From Acidimicrobiia bacterium (GTDB taxonomy: Bacteria; Actinomycetota; Acidimicrobiia; Acidimicrobiales; Bin134), in NCBI GenBank assembly GCA_022822905.1, contig JAJDYE010000006.1:142602-206601 (forward strand): 64,000 nt of DNA, in the 5' to 3' direction. The notes under the pieces were generated by a model, which made no database searches, was not told where the DNA came from, and worked only from the letters and a program-made list of their open reading frames with translations. The position numbers were made by a program, and so were the translations under genes. The first letter of the stretch is position 1. Each line of letters opens with the position of its first letter. Below are positions 56,852 to 64,000 of the stretch, piece by piece.

Positions 56852-56912
56852 GTGCTCTCGTACTGCCTGCTTGAGCACAGGACTGGGCGGAACTCGTACT
56901 GCCTGCTTGAGT
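56852..56912. promoter_or_regulatory. Two-copy dyad repeat upstream of the Fe-S oxidoreductase
   Basis: CTCGTACTGCCTGCTTGAG occurs twice (56857-56875 and 56893-56911), period 36. The first copy sits inside GTGCTC-N15-GAGCAC and the second contains GTACT-N9-AGTAC, so each copy is itself dyad-like. Two tandem operators are the natural reading. They lie between amt and the Fe-S gene. Confidence 0.55.
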
Positions 56913-56952
56913 ACGGAACCGGGGGATGTCAACAACTAGGTTTGGAGTCGCC

Positions 56953-59583
56953 ATGGACCCAAAGCGCCTGCGTCCCTTCCACATAGTCCTCGGCCTCGGG
57001 CTGGGCTTCGCCGCCTTCACCATTGCTTCGGGCATCGCCTCGGCCATCACCGAGTTCAAGAACCCGGCCGAGATCACCCGTCACCCCTGGGAGAACATCC
57101 CCAGCGGGTGGAAGGCCGCCTTCTACACCATCATCCCCATCTTCTTGGTGTGGGCCTCTTGGGAGTTCGCCAAGCGGGTGAAGAACTGGGAGCGGGGCGG
57201 CCCCGACAACCGGCGCACCACCCTTTCCAATGCCAAGACCCGGCTCGAAGACCTCCGGCGGGGCATGTACATGCGCACCTTGCTGCGGGAGCCCGGCGCC
57301 GGCGTCATGCACACCATGATCTACGTGGGGTTCATCATCTTGTTGGGCGTCACCACCACCCTGGAGATCGACGAGCAGCTCCCCGACGGGGCCAAGTTCC
57401 TCCACGGCCGGGTGTACCAGGTGTACTCCGCGGTGGGCGACATCGCCGGGGCCATCTTCCTGGTCGGGGTGATGTGGGCCATCGTGCGCCGCTACGGCCC
57501 CCGACGACTGCGCCCCTATCGCATCCGCATCAAGTCGCGGCCCGAGCACGCGGTGATCTTGGGCACGTTCTTCGCCATCGGAGTCACCGGATTCGGCGCC
57601 GAGGTGTTCCGCATCGCCGACCACGGCGTACCCGACTTCGAGAAGTGGTCGGTGCTCGGCTACCAGGTGGCCACCCAGATGCGGGGCCTCGAGGGCCTCG
57701 ACCACTGGCACCAGTTCTGGTGGGCCGGACACGTGATCGCTTTCGTGGCCTTCTTGGTGCTGCTGCCCATCACCATGCTGCGCCACATGGTCACCTCCCC
57801 GCTGAACATGTACCTGCGGGACAAAGACCGGCCCAAGGGGGCCATGAAGCCCATGCCCAACCTGATGGAGACCGACCTGGAGTCGTTCGGGGCAGCCACC
57901 GTGGAGGACTTCACCTGGAAGCAGCTGCTGGACACCGACGCCTGCACCATGTGCGGTCGATGCACGTCGGTGTGTCCGGCCCACGCCACCGGCAAGCCCC
58001 TCGACCCCCGGGAGATTGTTCTCAAGACCGGGGAGGTCATGGCGGCCACCGGCGAGCCGGCCACCACGCCGCCCCTGGGCACGGTGCCGGAGATCAAGGT
58101 TGAGGCCAACTCGCTGTTCGAGCGGATCACCGGCGAGGAGATCTGGGCGTGTACCTCCTGCAAGGCGTGCGACGAGATCTGCCCGGTGAATATCGAGATT
58201 CTCGACAAGATCCTAGATATGCGCCGCTATCTGTCTCTGATGGAGTCCGACTTCCCCACCGAGTTGGGTCAGGCCTACCGGTCGATGGAGAACTCGGGGA
58301 ACCCGTGGGGCATGTCCCAGGGCGACCGCGGCGCCTGGGCCACCGAGTTCGAGGGCATCGCGGTGCTCGACGGAGGCGACCCGCTGGAGTCCGAGTACCT
58401 CTACTGGGTGGGCTGTGCCGGATCGTTCGACGACAAGAACCGCAAGGTGACCCAGGCGGTGGCCAAGCTGCTCCAGCGAGCCGAGATCAGCTTCTCCATC
58501 TTGGGGCCGGCCGAGAACTGCACCGGCGACCCGGCCCGGCGCTCGGGCAACGAGTACATCTTCCAGATGCTGGCCATGCAGAACATCGAGACCCTCAACG
58601 AGATGGGGGTCCGCAAGATCGTCACCCAGTGCCCCCACTGCTTCAACACCCTGGCCAACGAGTACCCCCAGTTGGGCGGGCACTACGAGGTGGTCCACCA
58701 CACCCAGTTCCTGGAGGCGCTGATCGACGACGGGCGCCTGGACATGACCGGCGCCCGCCTCGACGAGCGGGTGGTGTATCACGACTCCTGCTACCTGGGC
58801 CGCCACAACGACGTGTACCTGGCCCCCCGCCGAGTGGTGGGATCGCTGGGCGGCGTGGAGGTGGTGGAGGCCGAGCGCAATGGCACCAAGGGAATGTGCT
58901 GCGGGGCGGGCGGGGCCCGCATGTGGATGGAGGAGACCATCGGCAAGCAGGTGAACGTGGAGCGTTCGCAGGAGCTGCTGGCCACTGGGGCCGACCGGAT
59001 CGCCACCGCCTGCCCGTTCTGCTACATCATGATCGACGACGGCATCAAGGCCGAGGGGGCCGACGACGACGTGGTGGTGGGCGACATCTCCATGCACCTG
59101 CTGGAGGCCCTGGAGAACCGCGACGCCGCCGAGGAGGAAGCCCGCCAATCCGAGCTGCTCACCATCCGCACTCGGGCGTCCGAAGCAGCAGCGGTCGCGG
59201 TGGCCGAGCCGCAGGCTGCGGTGGCCGTCGAGGCTCCGCCATCAGCCGAGCCCGAGCAAGCCATCGAAGTCGAAGCAGCCGAACTAGAGGAGTCATCGGC
59301 GCCGGAAGCCGAGCCAGAGCCACCAGCACCAGCCCCCGCAGAGAGGCCCGCTCCAGACCCATCCAAGAGGCCAGACGATTTCACCCGAATCATGGGAACC
59401 GACCCTGCGTTGGCCCGAGCGCTGCCTGATCACGGCGTCGTGTCCTACGAAGACCTCGCCGCTCTCGATGACAACGCAGTGCAGGAACTCGAAACCGCCC
59501 TGGAGATCCCCGGCCGGATCAGCAAGTGGAAGTGGCCCACCCAGGCCGCTGCCCTTATCGCAGAACGCGAAGAAGCCGACTGA
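56953..59583 (+). CDS. Membrane Fe-S oxidoreductase (NarI-like anchor, 2x[4Fe-4S], 2xCCG) with helix-hairpin-helix tail
   Basis: 876 residues from the ATG at 56953, with GGAG five bases upstream; an ATG at 56926 is the alternative. Order: about five membrane helices with His residues for b-haem (residues 1-270), two ferredoxin motifs (CTMCGRCTSVCP and CTSCKACDEICP), then two HdrD-like CCG domains, the second with CYLGRHNDVY and MCCGAGG. Next a Glu/Pro/Ala-rich linker and a C-terminal helix-hairpin-helix segment (DPALARALPDHGVVSYEDLAAL). It is a quinone-linked electron-transfer enzyme like HdrDE or GlpC/LldE-type. The DNA-binding-like tail is odd for it. Confidence 0.88.
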   Translation: MDPKRLRPFHIVLGLGLGFAAFTIASGIASAITEFKNPAEITRHPWENIPSGWKAAFYTIIPIFLVWASWEFAKRVKNWERGGPDNRRTTLSNAKTRLEDLRRGMYMRTLLREPGAGVMHTMIYVGFIILLGVTTTLEIDEQLPDGAKFLHGRVYQVYSAVGDIAGAIFLVGVMWAIVRRYGPRRLRPYRIRIKSRPEHAVILGTFFAIGVTGFGAEVFRIADHGVPDFEKWSVLGYQVATQMRGLEGLDHWHQFWWAGHVIAFVAFLVLLPITMLRHMVTSPLNMYLRDKDRPKGAMKPMPNLMETDLESFGAATVEDFTWKQLLDTDACTMCGRCTSVCPAHATGKPLDPREIVLKTGEVMAATGEPATTPPLGTVPEIKVEANSLFERITGEEIWACTSCKACDEICPVNIEILDKILDMRRYLSLMESDFPTELGQAYRSMENSGNPWGMSQGDRGAWATEFEGIAVLDGGDPLESEYLYWVGCAGSFDDKNRKVTQAVAKLLQRAEISFSILGPAENCTGDPARRSGNEYIFQMLAMQNIETLNEMGVRKIVTQCPHCFNTLANEYPQLGGHYEVVHHTQFLEALIDDGRLDMTGARLDERVVYHDSCYLGRHNDVYLAPRRVVGSLGGVEVVEAERNGTKGMCCGAGGARMWMEETIGKQVNVERSQELLATGADRIATACPFCYIMIDDGIKAEGADDDVVVGDISMHLLEALENRDAAEEEARQSELLTIRTRASEAAAVAVAEPQAAVAVEAPPSAEPEQAIEVEAAELEESSAPEAEPEPPAPAPAERPAPDPSKRPDDFTRIMGTDPALARALPDHGVVSYEDLAALDDNAVQELETALEIPGRISKWKWPTQAAALIAEREEAD

Positions 59584-59660
59584 ACATTTCGATGCCGTCT
59601 CGGCTTCGGCGCCCTGACGGTCCCCCAGCCCGCCCGGCACAGCCCCTAGCTTATGAGCTG

Positions 59661-59706
59661 GCGGGGGCCGGGCCGCTCCCTACAAAGCCCGGCGGCCCGC
59701 CCCCGC
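59661..59706. terminator. Strong hairpin between convergent genes
   Basis: The arms GCGGGGGCCGGGCCGC (59661-59676) and GCGGCCCGCCCCCGC (59692-59706) pair over 15 bases with one bulge and a 15-base loop. It lies in the 149-base gap between the convergent Fe-S and ATPase genes. No T-tract, so an efficient but not canonical intrinsic terminator, perhaps bidirectional. Confidence 0.65.
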
Positions 59707-59732
59707 CCCGGCTGACCAGTGGAAATAAGAGG

Positions 59733-60989
59733 TCAGGGGCCTAGGGCTGTCACAGGGACCACCGAAACGCCGTCGGGACGTGTGTAGGGATGGCCAGTAG
59801 CAGTGACGACAACAAGCGCGGCCGGCTCACCGATGCGGCTGGTATCGACCCGATCCCGCAGCCGCGACAAGCTCTGGGCCGCGGCCTCGATGGCACGCTC
59901 GCCGCCCAGTTTCACCTCAGCAGCAACCCAACTGCCGTCGGGATGCTCGACGACAGCATCGACTTCCAGGCCGGTGTTGTCGCGGTAGTGGAATACGGAT
60001 GCTCGCAGCAGCTCGGCGTAGATCCGCAGATCCCTGACCACCAGCGACTCGAAGAGGAAGCCGAGCATCTGGAGATCGCGTCCCAAACGGTCGACTCCGG
60101 CACCGAGAGCAGCCGCCGCCAGGGAAGGGTCGACAAAATGACGCTTGGGCGACTTGCGCAGCCGCGAGCGTGATCGCAAGCTGACCGACCAGTGGCGCTG
60201 CTCCTCCACCACAAAGAGTCGTTGAAGCGACCGGAGATACGCTGCGATGGTGTCGGTGGTGATCGTCTCGCCGGTCTCAGCCACATCGGTGCTCAGTGTC
60301 TCCAGCGTCACTTCGGTTGCCACATTGCGGGCCAGCGAGGCCAGAAGCTGGCGCATGCGCACGGGGTCGTGGCGGCGCCCTTCGAGGCTGGCGATATCCG
60401 TCCGACAGATCTCTTCGATCTGATCGCGCACGTATTCGATCGCCGTCGCGGCAGATGCGGTGGCGGTAGCGGGCCAACCGCCGCGGCACACCATTTCAAT
60501 GATGTCGGGAAGGATGAGTTCGGGTCGGCCGGCACCCGCGCTTGTCGCCCCTGCAAAGAGCGCCTCCAGCGAAACCCCGCCGGTCGAATGGCCGAGCTCG
60601 AACAGAGAGAGCGGGCGCAGTCGAAAGCGCGACACCCGCCCGACGCCCGAATGCCGAGTCCGATCGTCCGGGGGAACCGCCGAGCCGGTCAGGATGAAGT
60701 GGCCGACGCCACCCGCGTCATCGCTGCGGCGCCTCGCTTGGTTCCAGATGGCGGGCGCGAATTGCCATTCGTCGAGCAGAACCGGTCGCGGCAAATCCAA
60801 GATCGCCGAAGGATTCAACTCGGCTGCTGCTCGTGCGTCGCCGTCGATGTCGAATCGCACCACGCTGGCGGCCTGGCGCCGGGCCAGCTCCGTTTTGCCG
60901 CATGCTCGGGGTCCCTCTACAACCACCATCGGCGCAGAGCGCAGACGATGTGTGAGAATGGCGTCCCCGATCCGTGATATGTACTCCAC
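59733..60989 (-). CDS. AAA-like ATPase with DUF4143 C-terminal domain
   Basis: 418 residues: Walker A GPRACGKTELA, Walker B VLLDEWQ, then the arginine-rich sensor area (RLRPLSLFELG) and a C-terminal PD-(D/E)xK-like DUF4143 domain (EVDAVVEHPDGSWVAAEVKLG). Proteins of this family are common in accessory DNA and their cellular role is not settled. Alone on the minus strand here. Confidence 0.85.
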   Translation of the reverse strand: MEYISRIGDAILTHRLRSAPMVVVEGPRACGKTELARRQAASVVRFDIDGDARAAAELNPSAILDLPRPVLLDEWQFAPAIWNQARRRSDDAGGVGHFILTGSAVPPDDRTRHSGVGRVSRFRLRPLSLFELGHSTGGVSLEALFAGATSAGAGRPELILPDIIEMVCRGGWPATATASAATAIEYVRDQIEEICRTDIASLEGRRHDPVRMRQLLASLARNVATEVTLETLSTDVAETGETITTDTIAAYLRSLQRLFVVEEQRHWSVSLRSRSRLRKSPKRHFVDPSLAAAALGAGVDRLGRDLQMLGFLFESLVVRDLRIYAELLRASVFHYRDNTGLEVDAVVEHPDGSWVAAEVKLGGERAIEAAAQSLSRLRDRVDTSRIGEPAALVVVTATGHPYTRPDGVSVVPVTALGP

Positions 60990-61076
60990 GGCAACCGGAT
61001 TAGCACGCTAATTGGGATTTTGCAACTATTTGATTTAGGATTTAGCAATCAAATGATATCGGCATTTCCAACATTC

Positions 61077-63500
61077 ATGTTGCGGAAATCGCAAGACTCC
61101 CGCCGACGACGGCCGTTGCTGCGGCTGGCGGTGGTGTGCCTGGTTGCGCTGGCGGCCTCGGTCGGGTTCGGCGCGTCCAGCGCTTCGGCCCATACCCGGC
61201 TGTTGGAGACAGTGCCCGCCGACCGTGCCGTGTCGGCCGAGGCGCCCGAGCAGCTCACCCTGGTCTTCGCCGAGGCGGTGGACCCCCGGTCGGTGCGGCT
61301 CGAGATCATCTCCTCCGAAGGCGAAACCGTACCCGGCGCCGCCCTCCTCACCCCCGAGGGCGAGGACTCCGAGATCATCCGGTTTGCCCTGCCTGATTTG
61401 GGCCGGGGCATCTTCGGGCTCTCGTGGGTGACGGTCGGCCCCGACGGGCACCGGGTGGCGGGCGAGGTCGTGGTGGGCGTGGGGATCGTGGACGGCGCCG
61501 CGGTGGCGGCGGCCAGCTTCACCCAAACCCCCACGCTCGACCGGGCGCTGGAGCTGGTCAGCGGCATCGGGCGATTCCTCTGGTACGCCGGGCTGGCCGC
61601 GATTGCGGGGGCCTTGCTGGTGCTGAGCTGGCATCTGCGGGGCCGGCATTCTCAGACAGAGGTATGGAGGGTTCTGGCCGCCGCGGCCCGGCGCGGCCTG
61701 CTGGTGGGAGCGCTGGTGTTGCACCTCGCCATCGTGGTGAGGACGGCGGCCACCGTCGCTCTCATCACCCGCGGCTACGGCGACGGATCGCTGCGAGAGA
61801 ACCTGCGCTTGGCCCTCACCGAGGGCACCGGGCGCACGCTGCTATTGGCGGTGGTGGGCTCAGGGGTGCTAGCGGTGATGGCCCGCCGACTGGCCGGGGC
61901 GCGCTCAGAGATCACGTTGGCCCAAGCCGGCATCGGCGTGGTGGTGCTCATCGCCTTAGGCGCCTCTGCAAGCCACACCTCGACGCTGTCGGAAGACCCG
62001 TTCGGGATATGGGTGTCCACCCTCCATCTGGCGGCAGCTGGCGCCTGGCTGGGACCGCTGCTCATCGCGGGCGCGGCCATGGCCGCCCCGGCGTGGCGGA
62101 AGCTGGCAGCCCCCGATCGCTCCGCGGCACTGGGGGACTTGTTCAGGCGATTCGCCCCGGTGGCCGCGGCCTCCTTCGCGGTGCTGGCGCTCACCGGTCT
62201 GCGGTCCACTTGGCTCCTGGCCGGCGCCGAGCTGTTCAAGGGTTCCGGCTACACCACCGCCCTGCTCGTGAAACTGGGGCTGGTAGTTCTGGTGGCGGTG
62301 CCCCTGGGCATGTACCACGACTGGCGGGCAGGCTGGCTGGCCGGCCTTCGCCGCCGCAAACGGGGGGCGGAAGTCTCCCCGCGGTCGCTGCGGCTTGAGC
62401 TGTGGGGCCTGGGAGCGGTTGTGGCGGTGGCCGCGCTGGTCACCGGGCTGAACCCCGCAAGCCTCAACGCCCGCGACCTCGAAACCGTTCTGGAGGACGC
62501 CGACGGCGATGTGGCCGGTGGTCTCGACGTCGGGCTGCTCAGCGATGAGCCCCCGGCCAGCGCTGAGGAGTGCGCCCAGCGGACCATAGGAATGCCCGGC
62601 TGCTACCGCAGCTATTTCTCGTCGATCATGCGGGCCGAGGGGGCCGACAAGGCGGTGGACGAGGTGGAGCTGCTGTCTGCCACCGACGACTTCGTGTCTC
62701 GGAACTGCCATCAGATCGTCCACGACCTGGGCAACGACGCGGTCGTCTGGTACGGGGATGTGGGCACGGCGCTCACCTACGAGGGCTCGGCGTGCTGGTC
62801 GGGCTACTACCACGGCGTGGTCGAGTACGCCCTCGGGCAGTTCGACAACACGGAGTTGGAGGCCGAGCTTCCCGGCTTCTGCTCGGAAGTGGCGACCCGG
62901 CGGTACTCGTTCGACCACTTCAACTGCGTTCACGGTCTGGGCCACGGGATCATGCAGATCCTCGGCGGCGACCTCTTCGCCACCGTCCCGTACTGCGAGG
63001 TGTTCAGCGACCCGTGGGAGGACAGCAGCTGCATGAACGGCGCCCTGATGGAGAACATGATCCTCGGCCAGCAGGGAACCCCCACCTACCTGCGCACCGA
63101 CGACCTCGTCTACCCCTGCAACGCCATACCCGAGCTGTACGTGGCCGACTGCTTCGCCACCCAGACTTCCTGGATGCTCCACAACACCGGATACGACACC
63201 GCCGGGTTCTACGAGGTGTTCTCCATCTGCAACAGCGTGCGGGCCGACATGGTGGGCAACTGCTACCGGGCGCTGGGCCGCGACGTGAGCAGTTCGCACT
63301 ACCAGGATCCGGCCACCATCGTGCGGCTCTGCTCGCTGGGCCTCCCCGCGTACCAGTCCGACTGCTACATCGGCGCGGCCACCAACACCATCTACAACAA
63401 CCACAACACGATCCAAGCCACCCTAATATGTGAGTCGATCCGCGAGAGCATGCGCCAAGCCTGCTTTCAAGCTAGAGACGAGGTGGCAAGCACCCTGTGA
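61077..63500 (+). CDS. CopC-CopD copper-uptake-like protein fused to a 16-cysteine repeat domain
   Basis: 807 residues from the ATG at 61077; TTG at 61020 and ATG at 61053 lie upstream but lengthen a good signal peptide. The predicted signal peptide ends SSASA, leaving His39 as residue 1 of CopC, the usual Cu(II) ligand. The CopC domain ends with the GPDGHRVAGE Cu-site motif. A CopD membrane domain of about eight helices follows. From residue about 495 to the end is a Cys-rich domain (16 Cys) of repeated C-x9-11-C-(Y/F/M) and NCHQIVHD, YYHGVVE, VHGLGHGIM motifs. Not a known CopCD arrangement to me. Confidence 0.8.
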   Translation: MLRKSQDSRRRRPLLRLAVVCLVALAASVGFGASSASAHTRLLETVPADRAVSAEAPEQLTLVFAEAVDPRSVRLEIISSEGETVPGAALLTPEGEDSEIIRFALPDLGRGIFGLSWVTVGPDGHRVAGEVVVGVGIVDGAAVAAASFTQTPTLDRALELVSGIGRFLWYAGLAAIAGALLVLSWHLRGRHSQTEVWRVLAAAARRGLLVGALVLHLAIVVRTAATVALITRGYGDGSLRENLRLALTEGTGRTLLLAVVGSGVLAVMARRLAGARSEITLAQAGIGVVVLIALGASASHTSTLSEDPFGIWVSTLHLAAAGAWLGPLLIAGAAMAAPAWRKLAAPDRSAALGDLFRRFAPVAAASFAVLALTGLRSTWLLAGAELFKGSGYTTALLVKLGLVVLVAVPLGMYHDWRAGWLAGLRRRKRGAEVSPRSLRLELWGLGAVVAVAALVTGLNPASLNARDLETVLEDADGDVAGGLDVGLLSDEPPASAEECAQRTIGMPGCYRSYFSSIMRAEGADKAVDEVELLSATDDFVSRNCHQIVHDLGNDAVVWYGDVGTALTYEGSACWSGYYHGVVEYALGQFDNTELEAELPGFCSEVATRRYSFDHFNCVHGLGHGIMQILGGDLFATVPYCEVFSDPWEDSSCMNGALMENMILGQQGTPTYLRTDDLVYPCNAIPELYVADCFATQTSWMLHNTGYDTAGFYEVFSICNSVRADMVGNCYRALGRDVSSSHYQDPATIVRLCSLGLPAYQSDCYIGAATNTIYNNHNTIQATLICESIRESMRQACFQARDEVASTL

Positions 63501-64000
63501 GCAGCGAGAACCCCGCCTCCGAGCCTGTTGAAGGCGACAGTACACCCCTCGAGGGCGAAAGCGATCCCATCGACGAAAAGAGCAGCTCTTTTCGGGTCGG
63601 CATCGTGGTCGTGGCCATTCTGGCGGTGTTCGCCGCCGGCTTGCTAACCGGCACCTTCATCGGCGGCGACGGAGACGACGATGCGGCGCCTGCCCCGCCT
63701 CTGATCGAATCCAGCGGCGCTGCTAGCGACGACTTGGCCGCCAGCCCGCCCGCAACCGAGTTCGGCAGCGGAAACGACGACTTGGCCGCCAGCCCGCCCG
63801 CAACCGATGCCAACGCCGTCGATCTCGTCGCACCGCAGCCCGCCGGGGTTGTGTTCAATCCGTTCACTGAGGTTGATTATGGGTCGGGGCCGTGCGCTCC
63901 GGCCGAGGGGGCGGTTGAGCGTGTGTTGGACTTCGGCGGCGCCCCGGCGCTTTGCATCGACCCCTCGGCCTCCTACACCGCGGTGATCGACACCTCCGCG
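63497..64000 (+). CDS. Membrane-anchored cyclophilin-type peptidyl-prolyl isomerase, 3' part cut by window edge
   Basis: The GTG at 63497 overlaps the CopCD stop (GTGA), and the frame is open to the edge (168 codons). An N-terminal acidic cytoplasmic segment, one transmembrane helix (about residues 35-55), a Pro/Ala/Asp linker with a duplicated DDLAASPPAT unit, then VERVLDFGGAPALCIDPS and YTAVIDTS, which match the start of actinobacterial cyclophilin domains. The catalytic core lies beyond the window. It probably folds extracytoplasmic proteins, perhaps including its coupled neighbour. Confidence 0.75.
   Translation, partial: MSSENPASEPVEGDSTPLEGESDPIDEKSSSFRVGIVVVAILAVFAAGLLTGTFIGGDGDDDAAPAPPLIESSGAASDDLAASPPATEFGSGNDDLAASPPATDANAVDLVAPQPAGVVFNPFTEVDYGSGPCAPAEGAVERVLDFGGAPALCIDPSASYTAVIDTSA
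63727..63807. repeat. 33-bp direct repeat in the cyclophilin linker
   Basis: An identical 33-base unit occurs at 63727-63759 and 63775-63807 (period 48) and codes DDLAASPPAT with flanks. Recent duplication of linker sequence; length is likely to vary among relatives. Confidence 0.85.

Noticed and set aside
61956..63416. Long minus-strand open frame of about 486 codons opposite the CopCD gene
   Set aside because: It is the antisense shadow of a G+C-rich gene with clear domains; the translation is low-complexity Val/Gly/His-rich with no motif.

Overview
The window is G+C-rich, densely packed bacterial chromosome with many ATGA, GTGA and TGATG gene overlaps. An hspR gene ends a dnaK-grpE-dnaJ operon that has a HAIR-like operator in front of it. 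Together with ergothioneine genes, an F420-type LLM oxidoreductase and many P450, SDR and acyl-CoA genes, this points to an actinobacterium. The style fits the Acidimicrobiia or a related uncultured lineage, but that placement is inference. No rRNA, tRNA, CRISPR array, prophage or intact insertion sequence was seen, and no gene-free stretch exceeds about 300 bases.

Bases 1-28,750 form a catabolic region. A minus-strand unit (ferredoxin, SDR, P450, DUF35 protein, acyl-CoA ligase cut by the window edge) faces a plus-strand unit (SDR, NTF2-like protein, KstD-like flavoprotein). A HicAB module separates these from a minus-strand operon at 15,208-7,306. That operon encodes a branched-chain-type ABC importer (binding lipoprotein, LivH, LivM, LivG, LivF) followed by an SDR, a VOC protein and a second flavoprotein. 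Further on are a paralogous P450, two amidohydrolases, more SDRs, an acyl-CoA dehydrogenase, a BadI/MenB-like crotonase and two paralogous, internally duplicated proteins of unknown function. The likely theme is import, oxygenation, CoA activation and ring opening of an alicyclic or terpenoid/steroid-like compound. The substrate is not readable from sequence. A ten-repeat RCC1 lipoprotein and a VapBC module interrupt the region.

Bases 28,773-36,702 are mixed accessory DNA. They hold a HAD phosphatase and an AbiEii-like nucleotidyltransferase whose partner joins an IS1595-transposase-type zinc ribbon to a winged helix. They also hold an unknown membrane protein, two small overlapping unknown genes, an LLM oxidoreductase, a CrtC-like protein and a third P450.

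Bases 36,710-54,371 are core metabolism, nearly all on the minus strand. dnaK-grpE-dnaJ-hspR is followed closely by egtB-egtD and then by purA-purD-purE-purB-purC-purS-purQ. A small divergent gene then breaks the array before purL-purF-purM. Stress chaperones, ergothioneine synthesis and de novo purine synthesis therefore form one nearly gapless array.

Bases 54,515-64,000 hold gpmA, an ammonium channel, a large membrane Fe-S/CCG oxidoreductase with a helix-hairpin-helix tail, and a DUF4143 ATPase. Next is a CopC-CopD protein fused to a 16-cysteine repeat domain, and last the start of a membrane-anchored cyclophilin. The best leads for something undescribed are the CopCD/Cys-repeat fusion, the zinc-ribbon/AbiEii pair with its unknown neighbours, and the duplicated unknown family.
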